NCBI GenBank assembly: GCA_012845835.1
Contig: JABAKD010000026.1
Location: 7,944,058 to 8,008,057 of the forward strand
From: Undaria pinnatifida
Taxonomy: Eukaryota > Sar > Phaeophyceae > Laminariales > Alariaceae
Direction: 5' to 3'
DNA length: 64,000 nt
Position numbers and translations under genes: made by a program. This document shows positions 1 to 10,472 of the stretch, in pieces. Under the pieces are notes generated by a model that saw nothing but the letters and a program-made list of their open reading frames with translations, searched no databases and was not told the origin of the DNA. The stretch's first letter is position 1, and each line of letters begins with the position of its first letter.

Positions 1-1020
1 TACAAACCACTCTGGGCTGTGGGACACGTCCCCTGCCTGTGGGTAAAACGATCATAAAAAAAGACAGTAAACTGAAAGCTTTGTTCTCACCATCGTCTAG
101 GATGGGGATCTGCAGCATTTATTTGTACGAGCAGTATCATGCTGCGAGCGTGTTGTGCTACTTACTCCATGCAGCATTATTCGGGCACTACCAGGCGTAC
201 AACACGCATGATAACACATCGTCTTGACTTGAAAAAAAAGGAATAACCGGGTGCGCTGTCCTGGAAAAGTGATACCTGGAATATAACGTATCCCTTGCAC
301 GCGTGCCCCGCAAGGCATTAATAGGACATGTGGTAACACGGGGTGCGATAGCGAGGAAGTGTGATATCAACCACTTGCAATGATTGCTGAGGAGCGTGAA
401 CTGACCCCAGCCAGGTTGCAGAGGGTGCGATACCAAAGGGTTTGTAAACGTGCGAGGGTTAACGAGTAGTGAGAACGGGCCTCAAGCACTGTTGTGGTGG
501 GCGCATTGGGAGCTGTTGTCAGAGATCAAGGCGCTGTGGCTGACGAGTCAATCGCGGCAGTCGGAGTCTCAGGTGCTTTCTCGGGATTCAGACACAGCAC
601 ATACCAATACTGGTAGCAGCCGTGGCTTGCGTTTTTGTCTCGAAAGAATGACGCGGTGATCATCGCTCGAGGCGCAGCAGCAGCAAGTGGTGTAGGGGCC
701 GCAAAAAATATTCGGTCCACTGTGATGGGGAGCCCTTGCCTCCGTGCTTGTCTCCACACCGGTACGTGTTAAGGAAAGTGACACGCGACACGCGTGCTAT
801 GGACTATCTACTATCCAGGCTGCGATGGTGGGTTTTGTATCAAGTTTGGGGGCTTTTTTCGGCAGTGGCTCGGTGTCACTCTCGCGAGTGACCCACCTGT
901 TCCTGCGCGGCCTCAAGCTTTCGTGCCGTTAAAATTCGTTATAAGAATCCGCCATGAAATGGCAAGCTACCCTGCGCCAAAAACATAACCATGAATATTT
1001 GTGATGTGGGGTGCAGAGTC
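1..1020. other. No recognisable gene
   Basis: Only short open frames with no recognisable domain are present on either strand. No tRNA, splice-site pair with coding bias or repeat copy was identified with confidence. Confidence 0.5.
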
Positions 1021-1027
1021 ACTCGTG

Positions 1028-1236
1028 CGAGTATGATAGTATGATAGTATGATGGTATGATAGTATGATAGTATGATAGTATGATAGTATGATAGTACGA
1101 TAGTATGATAGTATGATAGTATGATAGTATGATATGATATGATATGATATGATAATATATCATATGATAAGATATGATATAATATGATATGATATGATAT
1201 GATATGATATGATATTATATGATATTATATTATATG
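1028..1236. repeat. Compound microsatellite, (AGTATGAT)n then (ATATG)n
   Basis: About 13 tandem copies of the octamer AGTATGAT, with single-base variants, pass directly into a pentamer array ATATG with scattered expansions to ATATT. The change of unit length at about 1130 indicates two successive slippage expansions from a shared TATGAT core. Confidence 0.95.
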
Positions 1237-1510
1237 AAATGTGATAAAGCTCAAACCCGATAGTGAACATGGGGGTATTGTCATCCCCTCCCAGAACCTT
1301 GATCTGACTCGACACGTGCGCTGGGGTTCAATTTTGTCCACCGTGTGTGATAACAATGGAGTTTGTAAGTGCTGTTATCAGTTTTAAGGCGTCCCTCCGA
1401 ACGGGCGTTAATATTCAACCCACCCCCGACGGTAAAGAGATGGGAAAAGAAGGGAAAATACACCACAGGGTGTGCTGTATTAATATTGCGGGGGGGTGCT
1501 GGCTTATGAT

Positions 1511-1568
1511 AGTTAGAGCGAGATCAAGAATTTCGCCGAAACTCATATTTGCAAGCTGCGTGTGATTT
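1511..1568 (-). repeat. Copy of the dispersed 'GCTTGCAAAGATGAG' repeat
   Basis: On the minus strand this reads CGCAGCTTGCAAATATGAG followed by TTTCGGCGAAATTCTTGATCTC. It is a diverged copy of the short repeat described fully at 14221-14546. The ATG-led frame begins MSFGEILDL. Confidence 0.7.
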
Positions 1569-1589
1569 TTCAATCGCGCCCACAACGGT

Positions 1590-2670
1590 GTGTTTCAAAA
1601 GAGGCTTGGCGCTCGCCGACGAAGGAGACTGCTGCTTCTTTATTCGCTGAGTATTATTCCAAATTGCTACAAATTCAATCATGTTTACGTACAATATTAA
1701 CACGGTCAGAGATATGCATGATACGTACAAGTTGCTATCGAAGGAGAGCACCTCGGGGACAAACGAAAGGATGGGCCGGTTGTGGGACCTCGGGGCATCG
1801 TTCGAAATGCCTTCAAAATTGCCATTCGAGGGGTCACCGGCGTATCATTCAAAAATAAATTCAACATCGAAACCAAAAATTTCGACGCTTGATTGATCGT
1901 CTGAGGTATCGTTGGTTTGATAACCTATTATACATACGTATATATGAAGGCATGAAATCAAATTGAGTGTCATATAACAAGCACGAGTTATATGACACTC
2001 AAAGTACAAAATGTCCTCCACAAGGCACCTCGTTAATATAAAAACTGAACACCGCGGGGGTAGACAGAAGGATGCGCCGGTGTTGGGACGTCGGAGGGAG
2101 ACAAAAGGAGGCTTGGCGCTCGCCGACGAGGGATAAATTACTACTGCGATGTTCGCGGGGTTGTGGAGTATCGTTCGAAAAAGCTTCGAAAAAAGATAGC
2201 GATCATATCATACGTGCGTTTACTTACACGGTCTACCTCGTACGTACAAGTTGTACTCGAAACAGAGCAACTCGCGGGGTTACCAGAGGATGGGCCAGTG
2301 TGGGGACCCCTGGGGGAGACCAAAGTGGGATTTCGGGAGTCTGATGACTCATTATTCGCGGGGTATCGCCGCTCGCAGACAAGCGAGTCTGCTGCTTCGT
2401 TGTTTCGTGGTGTCACGTATCGTTCGAAATGGCGTCGGCATCGATAACGATCACACCTACATACTTAAACAATCACACGAAACAGAACACATCGAGGGGG
2501 CCATAAGGACGACAGCGGGTACTGGGACCTCGGCGGGAGGCAAAAGGAATCTTGGCGCCCGCCGACTAGGGAAGGTCTGCGGCTTAGTATCGGCGCTCGC
2601 GGATTAAGGAGAGTCTGCTGCGTTTACTTTCTTATTACAGGGTTGTGGGGTGTCGTTCGAACCGGCCTTG
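1590..2670. repeat. Degenerate tandem repeat, units about 250-300 bp
   Basis: Four blocks share AGGCTTGGCGCTCGCCGACGA (or a close variant), then a CTGCTGCTT segment, then GTATCGTTCGAAA. The blocks lie near 1600-1820, 2105-2190, 2335-2440 and 2535-2665. Between them recurs a segment built on ACGTACAAGTTG, AGAGCA and GGATGGGCC. Copies are substantially diverged and of uneven length. No coding capacity is convincing because the frames differ between units. Confidence 0.7.
1963..2002. repeat. Perfect 16-bp inverted repeat with 8-base loop
   Basis: The arms TTGAGTGTCATATAAC and GTTATATGACACTCAA are exact reverse complements separated by AAGCACGA. It lies between two units of the surrounding tandem repeat. 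It could form a hairpin in RNA or a cruciform in DNA. It is not followed by a T run, so it is not a simple Pol III or bacterial-type terminator. Confidence 0.9.
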
Positions 2671-3429
2671 AAATCGCAGAAGCAAAAAAAAAACAGAGAC
2701 GTCCTTGGTAGAAACTGGACTGCAGCAGACAGTAACCAAATTTCCATAGCAGAGAGACCGAGTGGACACTGTGAAGTTATGATTGTGTTATCTGCCGCCG
2801 ACGCCAATGAAGCGGGAACCCCCGGTTCGACTCAACGTATGTGACCCTTTATCTTCATCGCTTGGCAGCGCGGAGTATGTGCCAGGTTTTGCGAAGGAAC
2901 AAGCACGCCTTGATCCAACGAAAACGATACTGGTATGTGGGCGTGAGGCAAGACGGACCTCGATACTTGTACGTACTTATGTAAGTAAAAGGCGATTCGC
3001 TCGGGAAAAAAAACGGAACAATGTGTGTGAAGCGGACAGAGGTTCATGATTGACTGTAGGTGCAAAATGGCGACTTAAAAATGCAAGAGCTCCGCTGCCA
3101 TGCTCCAAGCAAACAACCCGGGCGCCACAGCATGTGTATACCGTTTGTACCTGGTACCTGATACCTTGCTGTAGTACTTGCGATGTACGTGTCTGTCTGT
3201 AAGTTTGTGGCGACAGATGTTTCGTCTTCTCTCCAGCATGAAGAATCCGCACGGACACTGGGTGTGATAGACGTCGATGGGTGGAAGCATCAGTTTAATA
3301 AAACACAGCAGCGCCGAACATGTAGTTGAAGTAGCATCAAAGAGACCGCAGTTTTAGGTCACGTCTGTCACACACCTTATGTCCCATACTGAACACATTA
3401 TATTACGTCTAGACGGCGGTCCGCCACAG
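2671..3429. other. No gene recognised; one dispersed-repeat fragment
   Basis: No open frame here resembles a known protein. The stretch near 3236-3300 (ACGGACACTGGGTGTG, then GTCGATG and GTTTAATA) is repeated in diverged form at 49585-49640, so part of this interval is old mobile DNA. Confidence 0.45.
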
Positions 3430-3454
3430 GGCTGAGTGTCAGCTAGCTGTACCT

Positions 3455-5866
3455 GGTCCAAAGAGAGTCATCAAAAACCGGCGAGCTATTGATCTACCAA
3501 GATTAATGGCGATCCCGCATCTCCGAATGAATTTCCAAAACGCGATAGCAGCCAAGCTCGCCTCGCCGATACCCGGTACTAATGCCGGAAGCGTTGATGA
3601 CATGACCCCAATACTAACCGAGACGCTACTGTCGAATGCCGCCGACATAGCGCCCCCTATTCGGCGCAAACAAGTACCGAGGGGCTGGTGTGCGACCGAG
3701 GAGACGAAAGCGGAGTTGAACGCACGATGGCAGGATAGGGAAGACGCGAGAAAACGGGTCCGTTCTGCTCAAAACGATCGTGGTCTACGGTGAGTCTTGA
3801 AGGCGACCACCAAACAGCTGAAAAGCACGCGGGCGGAAGCTGTACAGAGGTTCTTCGAAGATCACGTTAGCCAACTCGAAGGGCGTATCCGAGATGGTGA
3901 TCAATTTGGCTTCTACAAACACCTCAAGGGGATGGATGTGGAAGGGAAGAGGACGTTTAACTCGCAGTATATCAAGGACGAGGAAGGTCGATTGCTGCGA
4001 GATATGCCCTCATCCGCGAGCGGTGGTTGAGGTGGTTTCACAAACTGCTTAACACCAAGTCGACGACCCTTGACCCAAGCATTGTGGACGAGCTCAAGCC
4101 ATGGCCCCCGTGCAGACCACTAGACGATGTCCCGTCTCGGTACGAAGTAGAGGAGGCAATCCGTGCGTTGGCGAACCGAAAGGCGGTAGGGCCCGATGGC
4201 CTCCCGGCCGAGCTCTTGAAGGTTTTGGCCGACGAAGGAGAATTGAACACTCGGAAAGTTCCACGATATCATCGTCGCTGTGTGGAGGGGAGGTGGATTG
4301 CCGCAACAATGGAAATATTCAACGATTGAGGTGCTTCACGAGAAGAAAGATGGGACTGGGAGTGGCAATTATCGTGGCATCTCCCTCGTGGCTCACGCCG
4401 GCAAAGTACTTCTCAAAGTAATCGCGGTTCGCCTGAGTGACTATTGCGAACGCGAGAACATTCTGCAGGAGGAACAGTATGGGTTCAGACCCCAGCGCTC
4501 GACGGTTGACATAATGTTCGTAGTACGACGACTGCAGGAACTGGCGCGGAAGAAGGGCACCCCCTTGTACTTGTGCTTTATCGACCTCACCAAAGCATAT
4601 GACTCCGTCGACCGAACCCTTTTGTGGGATGTCCTTGCTCGTTTTGGCGTGCCACCCAGAATGCTCGCCGTCATCCGCCAATTCCACGGCGGCATGCAAG
4701 CATGCGTGCGGTTGGATGACGGAGAGTCCTCGGATAAGTTCGACGTGGGCCAAAGTCTCAGGCAAGGATGTGTGCTTGCGCCACTGCTGTTCAACATGTT
4801 TGTCATGGCGGTATTGCGTGTGGCCGAGAAACGCTTCCTCGCTGATGCAGCCATCACGGACAACATGGTGCAGCTCCAACGAAAGAAGGAGAGAGGCGAG
4901 AAGAAGGGCACTTCACGCACAGGCAAAGTCGACGGGTGGGGGGGGAAGGAGAAGGAGGAGATGCAGAGGTTGTGGGGTATGCTGTACGCTGATGATGCGG
5001 GCATCGTATCGCGATCATCAGAAGGGCTGGAGAGGATGATGACGGTGATCGTGACTGCGTGCTCGGCGTTCGGGCTTGCGGTATCCGAGGCGAAAACCGA
5101 GATTATGTGCCTGCAAAACAAAGGCTGGGGGAAGGTGTCCTTCACAATCAATGCAGCCGGCCAGGTATACAAACAAACAATCCAGTTTGTGTACTTGGGC
5201 GGGGCTATCACCGCAGACAAAGACCTTAGCATTGAATTAACGCGGCGTCTTCAGAGGGCCTGAGCGTGCTTCCAACGATACAAGATGGAAATCTATGATC
5301 GTCCGGGTGTGCGCTTACGATTGAAGGTGCGGTTGGTGAAAGCTGAGGTGGTCGAGACTCTACTCTACGGTTGCATGACGTGGAGCCCAAACAAGCCTGA
5401 CTATGACAGGCTACGACGGGTTCACCACTCCATGCTCCTCCGATGCCTCGGATGGCGAAAACGGAAGCGCGACGACCACACCCTATCGTACGCCGACGCG
5501 CTTGCCAAGACAGCTTCCGAGAGCATAGAGGCGATAGTGCGCAAACGGAGGATATTGTTTGCGGGATTCGTAGCACGTATGGGGGAGGAGCGTCTGCCAC
5601 AGAGGGTGATGTTTGGGGAGCTTGTTGGGGGTAAGGGCTACTCAGGGGGGCAAGAGAAGGACTGGCTGGCTCATTTGAAGGAGTATATGTCGGTCTTCGG
5701 AATGAAATTCGAAGGGTGGCGAAAGGCTGCTCAGAAAGACGACAGATGGTTTCGACGAGTAGAGGAGGAAACCGAGATATTCATGCGGAATTGGCATGAA
5801 ACGGAGAGACGCTGCAGAGCGACGCGCAAAGGCTGCGGCAGCGCCATCCACCGTCTGCATCTCTAA
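3455..5866 (+). pseudogene. LINE reverse transcriptase (broken)
   Basis: The RNA-directed DNA polymerase of the element. RT motifs are clear: [13 protein letters not shown] near 4575, [13 protein letters not shown] near 4758-4796 and the catalytic YADD at 4985-4996. A Lys/Glu/Arg-rich insert of about 35 residues separates the last two. Upstream the protein continues in other frames: 4027-4255 carries NRKAVGPDGLPAELLK, and 3797-4005 carries DGDQFGFYKHLKGMD. Inactivating changes are a TGA at 3791, a frameshift near 4005, another near 4255, and a TGA at 5261-5263. The last replaces a Trp expected before CFQRYK. After it the frame stays open to 5866 and contains TLLYGCMTWS and FAGFVARMGEERLP, typical of LINE C-terminal regions. 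Confidence 0.92.
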
Positions 5867-5872
5867 GTGGCC

Positions 5873-5950
5873 GGGGAGAGGGGGGAGGGGGGGAAGGGGC
5901 GGGGGGGGAGGGGGGAAGGGGGGAAGGGGGGGGGGGGGAAAGGGGGGGCG
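5873..5950. repeat. Poly-G / GGGGGAA tract
   Basis: An almost pure G tract with occasional A directly follows the LINE pol. It has G-quadruplex potential on the plus strand. Its length may be unreliable in assembly. Confidence 0.9.
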
Positions 5951-7131
5951 TCATGCCCAAGAGACTGAAGTTTGGGTCTGGCCATCATCGTCTTGCAATT
6001 TGTGGGCCTTCCAATGGCCGTCACAAGATAGCGTAAGACCGCGCTGACTTCTTCGCCATGTTGCGTTCTCTCCCCAGTGCCATTGATGATGCGCTTGATA
6101 CCCTCTATGAGCCCAATGCTGTCTTTAGTCAGTTCCTAGGGTCTGCTAGTATGACATTTTTTTCTCTTTTCCTTTCCTTGCTTCCTGTTCTTGTCTTGTC
6201 TTTTCTTACTTTTCTTGTTTTTTTCTTTCTTCCCTTTCCTTTTTCGCTTTTTCGCTTTCTTGTCTTTTCTTTCCTTTCCTTTATCTTTTTTTCTTTTATT
6301 TGCTTCTTTTTTCCAATTGAATTACGTTTGTCGTGCGTATGCGTAGTGATAGGTACTACGTGCAACATATACGTGGTAGTCTTTCTTGGGTGGCAAGCGG
6401 TATAGTCGGTTTGTCCAGGCGCGGGTAGTGAGACGTATGCACCGGTATGGACCTGGCACATCGTAGACTGACTCCCGATTTCACTTTTATATGTTCCTGG
6501 TGGAGGTATGAATTGGGTCGGCTGTGACATATGCGTGTACCACCTTTGGTTTGTTTGTGTTTTTCCCTGGGGTATTCCTCAGCTCCAGAGTGACTGGAGC
6601 CTGTCCTGTGACAACGGACTTGATTATGCGAGTTAATGTGAGAACAACAACACATGAAAGAAAAAAAAGTTGTTGGTGGCTTTACAACGCATTTGACTCA
6701 AAGAACAACAACAAGGAGGAAAGAAGGAAGCATAAAAATACTCGTGTTGTACATCATTGTGACTCTCGGCATCACATTTTATTAATGTTTGCTGGCTTGC
6801 GTTGTCGCGCTCAGCTGTTTAGGAGGCACGGACGATGTACTGCTGTATGTACTTTGCTGCCGTGCGCAGGGCCGATTGCAGGCTGGCCTGCTGTGCTTGC
6901 GGGACGTGGGCACTGCTGTGGCTATCGGAGCTTGGTGTGCACCTTCACTTCGTGGTGTGCGCAGAAGAAGCATATTGGAAAAAAGAAGAAAAGAGGGGGG
7001 GAGGAGAAACAGTCGAGGGATCGATAAGGAAAAAATAGTTTCCCTCGGCAAGTCAGAGCTGAGAGTAGTCTGAGAGGCCAGAGAACTGCCAAGGTGCCCT
7101 CCGAAGGAATCGACTTTACGTAAGTGAGTAT
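5951..7131. other. No gene; pyrimidine tract and dispersed repeat
   Basis: 6156-6316 is a C/T tract based on TTTTC and TTCC units. Its complement gives a Lys/Arg/Glu-rich open frame that is compositional. 6558-6632 is a copy of the GGGGTATTCCTC repeat listed separately. Nothing else is recognised. Confidence 0.5.
6558..6632 (+). repeat. Dispersed repeat, GGGGTATTCCTC family, copy 1
   Basis: It contains CCCTGGGGTATTCCTC, CTCCAGAGTGACTGGAGCCTG, TCCTGTGACAACGG and TTGATTATGCGAGTTAA in order. Related copies lie at 8636-8702 (minus), 50456-50540 (plus) and 51249-51321 (minus). The segment CTCCAGAGTGACTGGAG is itself a small inverted repeat. Confidence 0.85.
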
Positions 7132-7503
7132 TACTATGTGGCTTAGTTTGGGTAAGCAATCGGTTAACCTTTTGCAAGTGGTCAAACGGACTAATACCCC
7201 ACTAATACCTTAACAAATGGCGTCGTCGGCAGACCATGGGTTTTTGGGGTCGTGGGTTCAAATCCCACATCCACCATAATAAAACTTTTCAGATTTTCCC
7301 ATGTCGAACTTGAAAAATACTCTCCCCGGTATCCCCAGGAAATGAAGCCGCTTGGATGTTGACAGGTCCGCCCGTATATCCGGCCGACCTGGTATCCCGC
7401 CGTTTCAGGGGGGGGGGAGTGTTATAAGGCTTAGTTTGGGTAAGCTATTGGTTAACCTTTTGCAAGTGGTCAAACGGACTAATACCCCACTAATTCCTTA
7501 ACA
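7132..7503 (+). mobile_element. TRIM: miniature LTR retrotransposon
   Basis: Two direct repeats of 84 bp (7132-7215 and 7420-7503) flank 204 bp. The 3' copy starts TGTTATAAGG and both end TTAACA, giving the TG..CA ends of an LTR; the first bases of the 5' copy have decayed. Two bases after the 5' LTR lies a primer-binding-site-like TGGCGTCGTCGGCA. A polypurine tract of nine or more G followed by AG abuts the 3' LTR. The inner part has no coding capacity but contains a perfect tRNA T-arm-like segment (GTGGG TTCAAAT CCCAC, 7252-7268). No target-site duplication is visible. It must be mobilised in trans. Another LTR with the same flank is at 19058. Confidence 0.8.
7218..7231 (+). promoter_or_regulatory. 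Primer-binding site of the TRIM
   Basis: TGGCGTCGTCGGCA begins with the TGG that pairs with a tRNA CCA end and lies two bases after the 5' LTR. The same sequence follows the LTR-like ends at 19130 and, with one late mismatch, 59531. The tRNA it would pair with is not identified. Confidence 0.65.
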
Positions 7504-8065
7504 AACAGTATCTGTATAAATTGGTAGACATTACTACTCACTCCATTCCAGAGGTCGCCCTCCGCATACTCTCCCACCTCTCAGTCATCTCTAGCTCTCA
7601 ATTGCCGACGGGAAAATGACTTCCTTCTAAAAAAACTTCATAGATCTTTGGTATTATGGTCAAATAAATGGTCAAGACGACAAACTTTTAGTTTGAGGAC
7701 GTGAGTTCGAGAATCGCAGAGTTGCCTTCTTTATTGCGCGCATTTTATACGATTTTTTATTTTTTGTATCTCCTGCTTTGTTCTTGTCTATTCCTTGTCT
7801 CACGCCAGGCAGAAAGGAATCCTTCTGGTTTTCTATTTTCCGTTTTGCTTTCTGCTGCTGTAGTTCATATTTCTCCTTTGGCTTGACTTTTGTACCCCGT
7901 ACGCTGATACCAGGTACCAGGTATTTCATTTGCTTTCCTCTGTTGTTCATTTGGGAATGATTTTGGTTAGAATTCTCTTCTTCACAGACAATAGTACGTA
8001 CGAGAATGCATTTTCTGTCTTTTTTTCCTCGTTGTTGTTGTTCTTTGAATGCGTAGTACATAATA
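7504..8065. other. No gene recognised
   Basis: AT- and pyrimidine-rich sequence with short unrecognised frames. 7908-7923 holds two overlapping TACCAGGTA palindromic 9-mers. Confidence 0.4.
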
Positions 8066-8142
8066 ACGCGAATATGACGATCGACCCGAAAAATGTCGAA
8101 CTCACAGCCGACGTTGTTACAAGAGTAATTTCATACCAGTAA
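8066..8142 (+). repeat. Copy of the dispersed ATG-led repeat
   Basis: The segment reads ATGACGATCGACCCG, then GTCGAACTCACAGCCGACGT. It encodes MTIDPKNVELTADVVTRVI in the frame shared by the family described at 14221-14546. Confidence 0.6.
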
Positions 8143-8393
8143 AATATAGCCACACCAATAACTGCTTCTGCGCACAACATCACGAGAAGACCCGGCATAG
8201 TTTTCTGCACCACTTAGCTCTTGGCATTTGAAAGTGGTCCGTTGCTCCAACTTGTGAACGTTCTCTGCCCTCTGTCTGCTTTACACTTTGTTCGGTCTGC
8301 TTCCTTGAGCGAGCGCAGCGGGCGGCGTATTGCCGAACGCGGAGCGCAGCCGTGTCAAACTACTTGTACACGATAGCAAGAATCTCCCCCTAC

Positions 8394-8418
8394 CGCTGTT
8401 GTTGTTGTTGTTGATGTT
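8394..8418. repeat. (TTG)n microsatellite
   Basis: A short run of TTG triplets: CTGTTGTTGTTGTTGTTGATG. Confidence 0.8.
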
Positions 8419-8635
8419 GTGGAAGATCCCCCCCCTATCTCTGAGAACACCCCGGGGTGTTATTTTTCACCAAAAGAGTCTACGCGTCCTTGGGGGGGGG
8501 CGTTCACAGAGGACGTTACATATGACGGTATACCGCCCAATAGTATGTGGTATAGGACTTGAGATTAGTGCTTACGATATACTGGTGTGGTGGTACAGCA
8601 AAACATATGCTGTATATTTTTTTATGTTCTCACAT

Positions 8636-8702
8636 TGACTCGCAAAGTCCGTGGTCACAGGACAGGCTCCAGTAAGTCTGGAGTGGAGGAATACCCCGGG
8701 AG
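8636..8702 (-). repeat. Dispersed repeat, GGGGTATTCCTC family, copy 2
   Basis: On the minus strand it reads CCGGGGTATTCCTCCACTCC, then GGAGCCTGTCCTGTGACCACGG. It matches 6558-6632 in the opposite orientation. Confidence 0.85.
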
Positions 8703-9080
8703 GACGAAAACATAAACCGATAATCTACAGCAGTACAACGTGTCAACAGGAGAACACCACGCAGCAAGCGCAATAGCGTGGGAACAAGGGTGTGCAAAAC
8801 GATCGTCTCCGTCGCTCGCATGTTCGCGTGAGATACGACGGCATTAAACAGCAACACCCAAGCAACGTTCATGTTCACATGTTCGCGGGATGCTGGAATG
8901 TTGGTGCTAGAAACGCAAAAGCTCGAAGGCACAGTTTACAAGTTGCTGTTGACGGGTCTACTGGTACGTCGCACGCGAAAACCAACCGAACAGCTGCTGC
9001 TTGGCTGGCTCGCTTTATACCGGTTGTCACCTGTAGACTTCCTTGAGCCCCCACCAGATAAAGAGGATTAAGCAAAATTA
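8703..9080. other. No gene recognised
   Basis: Only short, unrecognised open frames. Confidence 0.4.
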
Positions 9081-9436
9081 GAGCTGTGAGTCGGCATAAC
9101 TCAAGTCACCAACTAGTTATTAGTCGGACTAATAATAGTTGGTCGTTTCCAGGAGGTGTCGACTATCCGACTTTTAGTGGGTGTCCATACACTCGTACTA
9201 CTGCTGTAACCCTAATTGGGAGGATCGTTCATTGCGGAGTGCGTTTTTCCTTCTTTTTTGGTGGGGCCCGCTCGGCCGGGGAGGGGCTGACTTGGCTCGA
9301 ATCGCTCTCCTGACTTAGGTCGGCAAGTCGGCTGACCAACCGATTTGCCGACTAAAATCACTTAGATGGTTAACGCACCTTACCGTCAGTTGTTCTACTA
9401 GACTACTAGTCTTGAAATCTTGCCGACTCACAGCTC
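9081..9436. mobile_element. MITE, 356 bp, TIR GAGCTGTGAGTCGGCA
   Basis: The ends are exact inverted repeats: GAGCTGTGAGTCGGCA at the left and TGCCGACTCACAGCTC at the right. Inside are further short copies of AGTCGGC in both orientations, so the whole element can fold on itself. A second copy, about 340 bp, lies at 35893-36230. It shares TTAGTCGGACTAATAATAGTTGGTCGTTT-like, GGGGCCCGCTCGGCCGGGG and CTCTCCTGACTT segments. No coding capacity. A target-site duplication is not clear, so the superfamily is undetermined. Confidence 0.88.
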
Positions 9437-10470
9437 CATGATACCAAACACTTCGTACTACATTGTACTTGTACCGTACGAATGATTTTAAAGTTCTCCA
9501 ATGAACATATTGAACTTGCTCGGCCGGTAACAACATGTGAGTACAAAACAGCAAGCTGGGGCCAACGCACGAACAGAGATCAGCAGTCGATCGAGCACTA
9601 CCGACTTCGATCCCTATACATGCTATACCTCGCATTGTACAGCGGCAAGACCTGAGTCGGCAGTCGGCACCGACCACAACAAGCCACCGAGAGCTCCTCC
9701 CGACATGAAAAACTTTAAACTAGACGACACGTCCTACGTTTTTTTACTTTAAAATTAAAAAGAGTCGGAAAAAAGTGAAAAAAGACAGCAGCGTGCGAGT
9801 GCATGTAGCCCACCTTGCAAATCACGTTTTTCGATCCCTCTGACTTCGCGTTGAGCTCTGCCATGAAGACTAGAGAAGAAAGGGATATCGCTTGTGTGGG
9901 GAATCTCGTACGAAACCGAGCTCATCGTGGTCGGCGGCGCCGCGTTGTTCTTGTTTGAAGCATCCGGTCGCCCGCTTCAGGCGGACGATTTTTTCAGGTA
10001 GGAACGTATAGGGCTGGAAGGCTTTTTCCTTTTTGAAACTGCCGCTGGTAGCATCAAGAAAAATACTTTTCGGTGGTTTACGAGTGCAAGACGTCATGTC
10101 TACGTTCCTGTTTCTGTGCTCCGTGCGGCCCCTGGTTGGTACGTAGTCATATAAGTACATTTATATTCCCGTTTCGTCGATCCCTCCCACGTGTAGTATC
10201 GTGCATAATTTCAATATACGGAGTACTTTCGTCCGATCTTTCACGTGTCTTCTTCATCATCAATCTTGAATCTTGCTGTCAGCCCCCCGTTTACAGCTTA
10301 CCTACAAGTAAAGTATGTGTTGTGCGAGTTGTTAATACATAGTATATACACGTCGACGGTGCAGTACCACAAATCGACCGCATGCGTATAATCGTATCGT
10401 CAGTGAGTGTACTCGCAGTGTAACACAATGCAAAGCGCAGGGCGATACTTACGTACTGCTCGCGTACTTA
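9437..10470. other. No gene recognised
   Basis: No open frame resembles a known family on either strand and no repeat copy was identified. Confidence 0.4.
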
Positions 10471-10472
10471 TT

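Larger units (their letters stand above)
3430..5950 (+). mobile_element. Non-LTR retrotransposon (LINE), 5'-truncated
   Basis: A decayed LINE whose pol begins inside the linker upstream of the reverse transcriptase. No endonuclease domain is visible upstream, as expected for 5' truncation during target-primed reverse transcription. The order seen is linker (about 3455-4000), RT finger region (4027-4255), RT palm (4280-5263), then the C-terminal segment (5264-5866). A purine-rich tract of mostly G follows from 5873. No target-site duplication could be found by eye. Clade is uncertain; the layout fits the L2/CR1/RTE-type LINEs. Confidence 0.9.

Noticed and set aside
5261-5263. TGA read as tryptophan
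   Set aside because: The element has other inactivating changes, and the YEATS gene gives no support for a variant code.
6129-6530. Lys/Arg-rich minus-strand frame
   Set aside because: It is the complement of a C/T microsatellite-like tract.
7218-7275. A functional tRNA gene overlapping the TRIM
   Set aside because: Only the T-arm is intact; no matching 5' acceptor strand or D-arm exists.
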